A DNA stretch of 11,556 nucleotides from NCBI GenBank assembly GCA_947564765.1, contig CANODN010000041.1, positions 1 to 11,556 on the forward strand. The letters run 5' to 3'. The DNA comes from an uncultured Roseburia sp. GTDB taxonomy: Bacteria; Bacillota; Clostridia; Lachnospirales; Lachnospiraceae. Both the position numbers and the translations under genes were made by a program. Shown one piece after another: positions 8,759 to 11,556 of this stretch (within the stretch, counting starts at the first letter, position 1; every line of letters begins with the position of its first letter). The notes beneath the pieces are model-generated. The model was not told where the DNA came from. It saw only the letters and a list, made by a program, of their open reading frames with translations, and did no database searches.

Positions 8759-9968
8759 ACAAAAACAGAAAGCGACGATAAGCTTCATAACTGCAAATAG
8801 ATACTGTTTCCTGCCAGAGATTGCACCAGATACCCGTCAGTATCATAAAGGATACCGGAAGCATATATAATGTATTGTCTGCTCCGCTTCCGATCTGCCA
8901 GAACAAAGACAGACTCAGACAGCTTCCCATAATGGCCGCACTCACAAAACCCAGCCTTATGATTTCTTTGGTCAGATATTTTTCGGTATCCCGCCCTGCA
9001 TGGAGATTTAAAATACTGTCCCCGCTCTTTAAAAGCTGTTCCGTAATGTCTCCCGGACTGATAAATATCATAGAAAAAAGAATCGTCAGCACATATAGCC
9101 CCGCAATATACACCACAATGCCGGGCGCGCTTGTTAAGGTCATATTTTCCTTCCACCAGAGAATCCTTTCATGATCCGGAAACCAATATCCAAGTGCCGC
9201 TGTCAAAAACTGCGGAATCATAAAAAAGGCTGAGGCAAACATCACCGGCATGACTCCGATGGGATTTAATTTAATCGCCAGATAATTCTTATCGGCATAA
9301 ATATTGTGTATAGAGATTCTCTGCACCGGGATTCTCTTTTCTGTATTTTCCATAATTAGGACAATGACCATGACAACTATGGATATTCCCAAAGGTACTG
9401 CCAGACTGTCTATCGCATGCTTACTCAAAGTCGCAATCAACCCATCTAAAATATTGACGAAAATCAGCATCGTCTGTCCGCCGATTCCATATTTTTTATT
9501 GCGCTCTGCCAGCCACAAGATGACCATAGCTCCCGTTACCATTTCCCCCACGGCCAACGCCTTTGCTCCCATAAGGAACTCTGACGCAATTTCAAACGGA
9601 AGCTCCTGTACACGAAAAAGAGACTGTATCACAGCCAAAAACAGCGTACCCATCAGTGACCAGACGCGAATTTTTCTGGTGGAAACCACTGCATTTGACC
9701 GGTTGCTTTTGCACAAAAGAATAATCTGGACAAACAAAGAGGCCAGCATATACGGCGATATGCCAAGTGCAAAAACAGAACATCGACAGCGATCTCCCCC
9801 AATCGTCTGCATCAGCAGTTCCTCTGCATTATCGGTTGTATGCATATATGCAGAGGAATCCAACCCATATAATGGGATACCTCTCCCCAATATATAGAAA
9901 AAAAGTATCCCGCCTGTATATAAAAGCTTGTATCCCATTATATGTTCTTTTCCTTTTGATTTAGACAA
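8757..9968 (-). CDS. secY2: Accessory Sec translocon channel SecY2
   Basis: A SecY-family membrane channel of about 403 residues, assigned to the accessory SecY2 clade by its place between an SRRP gene and asp1-asp2-asp3-secA2. About ten hydrophobic helices are visible. SecY landmarks include FFYILGRGIPLYG (TM1), SVFALGISPYMLASLFVQI (TM2), VTGAMVILWLAERNKKYGIGGQTMLIF (TM4), EKRIPVQ after TM5, and NYLAIKLNPIGVMPVMFASAF (the cytosolic loop and TM7 that contact SecA). The cytosolic loop SPGDITEQLLKSGDSILNLHAGRDTEKYL precedes the last helices, which end at YRRFLFL. I set the start at TTG (9966-9968) because AGGAG lies 6 nt upstream and it gives a short basic N-terminus. The ATG at 9992 has no site at proper distance and abuts a stem-loop. 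The ATG at 9938 is a further possibility, with AAGGA about 13 nt ahead. The 3' end abuts the asp1 ribosome binding site. Confidence 0.93.
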   Translation of the reverse strand: MSKSKGKEHIMGYKLLYTGGILFFYILGRGIPLYGLDSSAYMHTTDNAEELLMQTIGGDRCRCSVFALGISPYMLASLFVQIILLCKSNRSNAVVSTRKIRVWSLMGTLFLAVIQSLFRVQELPFEIASEFLMGAKALAVGEMVTGAMVILWLAERNKKYGIGGQTMLIFVNILDGLIATLSKHAIDSLAVPLGISIVVMVIVLIMENTEKRIPVQRISIHNIYADKNYLAIKLNPIGVMPVMFASAFFMIPQFLTAALGYWFPDHERILWWKENMTLTSAPGIVVYIAGLYVLTILFSMIFISPGDITEQLLKSGDSILNLHAGRDTEKYLTKEIIRLGFVSAAIMGSCLSLSLFWQIGSGADNTLYMLPVSFMILTGIWCNLWQETVSICSYEAYRRFLFL

Positions 9969-9974
9969 AATATT

Positions 9975-9979
9975 CTCCT
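9975..9979 (-). promoter_or_regulatory. Ribosome binding site that decides the secY2 TTG start
   Basis: AGGAG followed by AATATT and TTG. The 6-nt spacing is ideal for the TTG at 9968 and unsuitable for the upstream ATG at 9992, which lies on the far side. It is the main reason for preferring TTG over the two in-frame ATG codons. Confidence 0.6.
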
Positions 9980-9996
9980 GTGGCAGATGCATATTA

Positions 9997-10038
9997 AGAA
10001 ATTAGTGACCACCTCTGCTGAAATAGCCACTAATTTCT
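9997..10038 (-). promoter_or_regulatory. Stem-loop between the SRRP gene and secY2
   Basis: An 11-bp perfect inverted repeat (9997-10007 with 10028-10038) encloses a 20-nt loop, 22 nt past the SRRP stop and 18 nt before the secY2 ribosome binding site. The coding-strand sequence after the stem is only TAATATG, with no proper T run, so it is not a strong intrinsic terminator. Partial attenuation, an RNA-processing site or protection of the SRRP mRNA 3' end are all possible. No convincing promoter is seen in the 92-nt gap. Confidence 0.55.
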
Positions 10039-10060
10039 GATCTGAGTTGTTTCCCTGTTT

Positions 10061-11556
10061 CTACTTATTTCTGTTATCAGAATTTTTTACAGTTTCTTTT
10101 TCTGCAAAAATACCTTTTTTGTTTTTCTTATCGTAAGCAGTTTTTCCTGTTGCTGCAGCTCCGAGAATTGGAATGATACTCCACCATAATCCATTCTTTG
10201 AAGCCTCCTGTGTCTGTTCCATATTTGCAAGAGGCACCTCTTCGTCCTCTGCTTCCACAAGCTCCGTATCTTCTTCATCTTCTACAACGGCAAGGGGCAC
10301 TTCTTCATCCGGCAATTCTGCAATTTCCGGTTCCTCTTCTGTTACGTCCGGCATCGTTGTGGTGTCTGCTATATCTGCATTCGCTGCCGCCGGCACTGCA
10401 GGATTTCCTGCTAAAACAGGCGCCGCTCCTGTACCCTGATCTATGCCCTGATCTCCTGTATTATCTATACTTTCGGACGCAGGTGCATTTTCTGCTTCGC
10501 TGGCTCTCTCACTCGCGGATGTGCTGGCTCTCTCGGAGCTTCTATCGCTGGCGGATGTGCTGGTGCTTACAGATAAACTATTGTTTACGGATGTACTTGC
10601 GCTTGCAGATATGCTGGTACTTGCAGCTGTGCTTGCACTTTCACTGGCAGATGTACTTGCGCTCGCACTTGCTGATGTACTTGCGCTCTCACTCCCTGAT
10701 ATGCCGGCACTCTCTGAAGAACTAACACTTGTGCTGTTTGAATTGCTTAAACTTACCGATATGCTCGCACTTGCTGATTCTGACTCACTTAGGCTCTGAC
10801 TTGTACTCGTCGATTCGCTCAGGCTTTTGTTTTCGCTCGTCGATTCACTTACGCTTTTGCTTTCGCTCGCCGATTCACTCAAGCTTTTACTCTCGCTCAC
10901 TGATTCACTCAGGCTTTTGCTCTCGCTTGCCGATTCACTCAAGCTCTTACTTGTGCTCACTGATTCGCTCAGGCTCTTGCTTTCACTCGCTGATTCACTC
11001 AAGCTCTTGCTCGCACTTGCTGATTCGCTTATACTCTTGCTCTCGCTTGCTGATTCACTCAGGCTCTTGCTTTCGCTCGCCGATTCGCTCAAGCTTTTAC
11101 TTTCGCTTGCTGATTCGCTCAGGCTCTTGCTTTCGCTCGCTGATTCACTTACGCTCTTGCTCTCGCTTGTCGATTCGCTTATACTCTTGCTCTCACTCGC
11201 TGATTCGCTTAGGCTCTTACTCTCGCTTGCTGATTCACTTACGCTCTTGCTTTCACTCGCTGATTCACTCAAGCTCTTGCTCGCACTTGCCGATTCACTC
11301 AAGCTCTTGCTTTCGCTCGCTGATTCACTCAAGCTCTTACTTTCGCTCGCTGATTCACTCAAGCTTTTGCTCTCACTTGCTGATTCGCTTATACTCTTGC
11401 TCGCACTTGCCGATTCACTCAAACTTTTGCTTTCGCTCGCCGATTCACTTACGCTCTTGCTCTCGCTTGCTGATTCGCTCAAACTTTTACTTTCGCTTGC
11501 CGATTCGCTCAAGCTTTTACTTTCGCTTGCTGATTCGCTCAGGCTCTTGCTTTCGC
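10061..11556 (-). CDS. Serine-rich repeat surface glycoprotein (SRRP adhesin), C-terminal part, 5' end outside the window
   Basis: The frame is open from the right edge to TAG at 10061-10063, showing 497 residues. The real start and N-terminus (expected long signal peptide and binding region) lie beyond the window; the TTG at 11512 is a repeat leucine, not a start. In order: about 255 residues of tandem (L/V/I)SES(A/T/V)SESKS decapeptides; a degenerate Ser/Ala/Thr stretch of roughly 110 residues with SAS, TSAS and SERAS runs; a non-repetitive Ala/Pro/Asp linker; an acidic segment with DEEVPLA twice; a hydrophobic segment GLWWSIIPILGAAA; and a basic 29-residue tail. Proteins of this type are adhesins, glycosylated on the Ser-rich repeats by GtfA-GtfB and exported by SecA2-SecY2; the genes for both follow immediately, so this is very probably their cargo. 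It lacks a recognisable LPXTG sortase motif, so its anchoring is uncertain. The binding target cannot be judged without the N-terminus. Confidence 0.93.
   Translation of the reverse strand, partial: ESKSLSESASESKSLSESASESKSLSESASESKSVSESASESKSLSESASASKSISESASESKSLSESASESKSLSESASESKSLSESASASKSLSESASESKSVSESASESKSLSESASESKSISESTSESKSVSESASESKSLSESASESKSLSESASESKSLSESASESKSISESASASKSLSESASESKSLSESVSTSKSLSESASESKSLSESVSESKSLSESASESKSVSESTSENKSLSESTSTSQSLSESESASASISVSLSNSNSTSVSSSESAGISGSESASTSASASASTSASESASTAASTSISASASTSVNNSLSVSTSTSASDRSSERASTSASERASEAENAPASESIDNTGDQGIDQGTGAAPVLAGNPAVPAAANADIADTTTMPDVTEEEPEIAELPDEEVPLAVVEDEEDTELVEAEDEEVPLANMEQTQEASKNGLWWSIIPILGAAATGKTAYDKKNKKGIFAEKETVKNSDNRNK
10151..10246 (-). 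other. SRRP C-terminal anchor-like region: DEEVPLA, no LPXTG, hydrophobic segment
   Basis: It encodes DEEVPLA (10226-10246), then NMEQTQEASKN, then the hydrophobic GLWWSIIPILGAAA (10151-10192), followed downstream by a Lys-rich tail. The order acidic motif, short spacer, Trp-containing hydrophobic stretch, positive charges copies a cell-wall sorting signal. Where a motif such as VPKTG would be expected the sequence reads MEQTQ. A second DEEVPLA sits upstream at 10289-10309. Membrane retention through this segment, or an atypical sortase site, are the alternatives. Confidence 0.6.
10793..11556 (-). repeat. 30-bp tandem repeat array encoding SRRP decapeptides
   Basis: There are 24 complete contiguous units plus a partial one at the window edge, period 30 bp with no insertion or deletion. 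The consensus is LSESASESKS. Position 1 varies among L, V and I, position 5 among A, V and T, and position 7 among E, A and T. Serine occupies every second position and a lysine recurs every ten residues. The units nearest the C-terminal side (10793-10880) are the most diverged, with NKS and SQS endings. Many changes between units are synonymous, mostly third-base. The array continues past the window edge, so its full length is unknown. Confidence 0.95.

Noticed and set aside
8319..8870. 183-residue plus-strand open frame across the secY2-asp1 junction
   Set aside because: It lies opposite two well-supported genes, resembles no family I recognise, and its start has no ribosome binding site.
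9304..9897. 197-residue plus-strand open frame within secY2
   Set aside because: It is antisense to the conserved SecY2 helices. Its composition looks like the complement of a membrane protein rather than an independent gene.
9969..10060. Internal promoter ahead of secY2 (TAATAT near 9990 as a -10 box)
   Set aside because: No TTGACA-like box lies at the right distance, and the AT-rich stretch is the foot of the stem-loop.
10173..10799. Plus-strand open frames opposite the SRRP gene (Leu/Ala-rich or Ser-rich readings)
   Set aside because: They are the antisense reading of a low-complexity Ser/Ala-coding region. They have no ribosome binding site or family resemblance and conflict with a clear operon on the other strand.
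11510..11512. TTG as the start codon of the SRRP gene
   Set aside because: It is a repeat leucine. The frame and the repeats continue to the window edge, so the gene is truncated by the window.
10793..11556. Regular 30-bp periodicity that could suggest a CRISPR array
   Set aside because: The units are contiguous without unique spacers, vary mainly at synonymous sites, and keep one open frame of Ser-rich decapeptides. It is a coding repeat.

Overview
The window holds most of an accessory Sec (SecA2/SecY2) export and glycosylation locus, all on the minus strand. It starts at the right edge with a large serine-rich repeat surface protein (SRRP) and ends at the left edge with an intrinsic terminator. 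In transcription order the genes are: SRRP (only its C-terminal part is in the window), secY2, asp1, asp2, asp3, secA2, gtfA, gtfB. No gene is supported on the plus strand, and I see no mobile element, tRNA, rRNA or CRISPR array.

The organism is most likely a low-to-mid G+C Gram-positive (Bacillota). Three things suggest a gut-type clostridium such as a Lachnospiraceae member: codon and base composition that look mid-40s % G+C by eye, strong AGGAGG-type ribosome binding sites, and the acidic DEEVPLA motif (present twice) near the SRRP C-terminus. I recall that motif just before the sorting signal in many clostridial surface proteins. The genus cannot be fixed from the window.

Layout: 10061-11556 is the SRRP, a 30-bp tandem array (about 25 decapeptide units), then a degenerate Ser/Ala region, an acidic linker, a hydrophobic segment and a basic tail. 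9969-10060 is a gap with an 11-bp stem-loop. 8757-9968 is SecY2, 7215-8747 Asp1, 5714-7222 Asp2, 5223-5717 Asp3, 2948-5284 SecA2, 1415-2914 GtfA and 93-1445 GtfB. 1-92 is a terminator and trailer. From secY2 to secA2 and from gtfA to gtfB the genes overlap or lie within 10 nt. Only the SRRP-secY2 gap (92 nt) and the secA2-gtfA gap (33 nt) are larger.

How the parts should work together, from known accessory Sec systems: GtfA, held in a complex by GtfB, adds GlcNAc to Ser/Thr of the SRRP in the cytoplasm. Asp2 can O-acetylate the sugar. Asp1-Asp2-Asp3 escort the glycoprotein to the SecA2 motor, which drives it through the SecY2 channel to the surface. The locus is a minimal, staphylococcus-like version: no extra glycosyltransferase genes lie between the SRRP and secY2, and no asp4/asp5 genes follow gtfB before the terminator.

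The system itself is a described one. The less ordinary points are the apparent clostridial host, an SRRP C-terminus without a recognisable LPXTG motif, the lysine-containing 10-residue repeat, and the coupled or TTG-initiated gene junctions.
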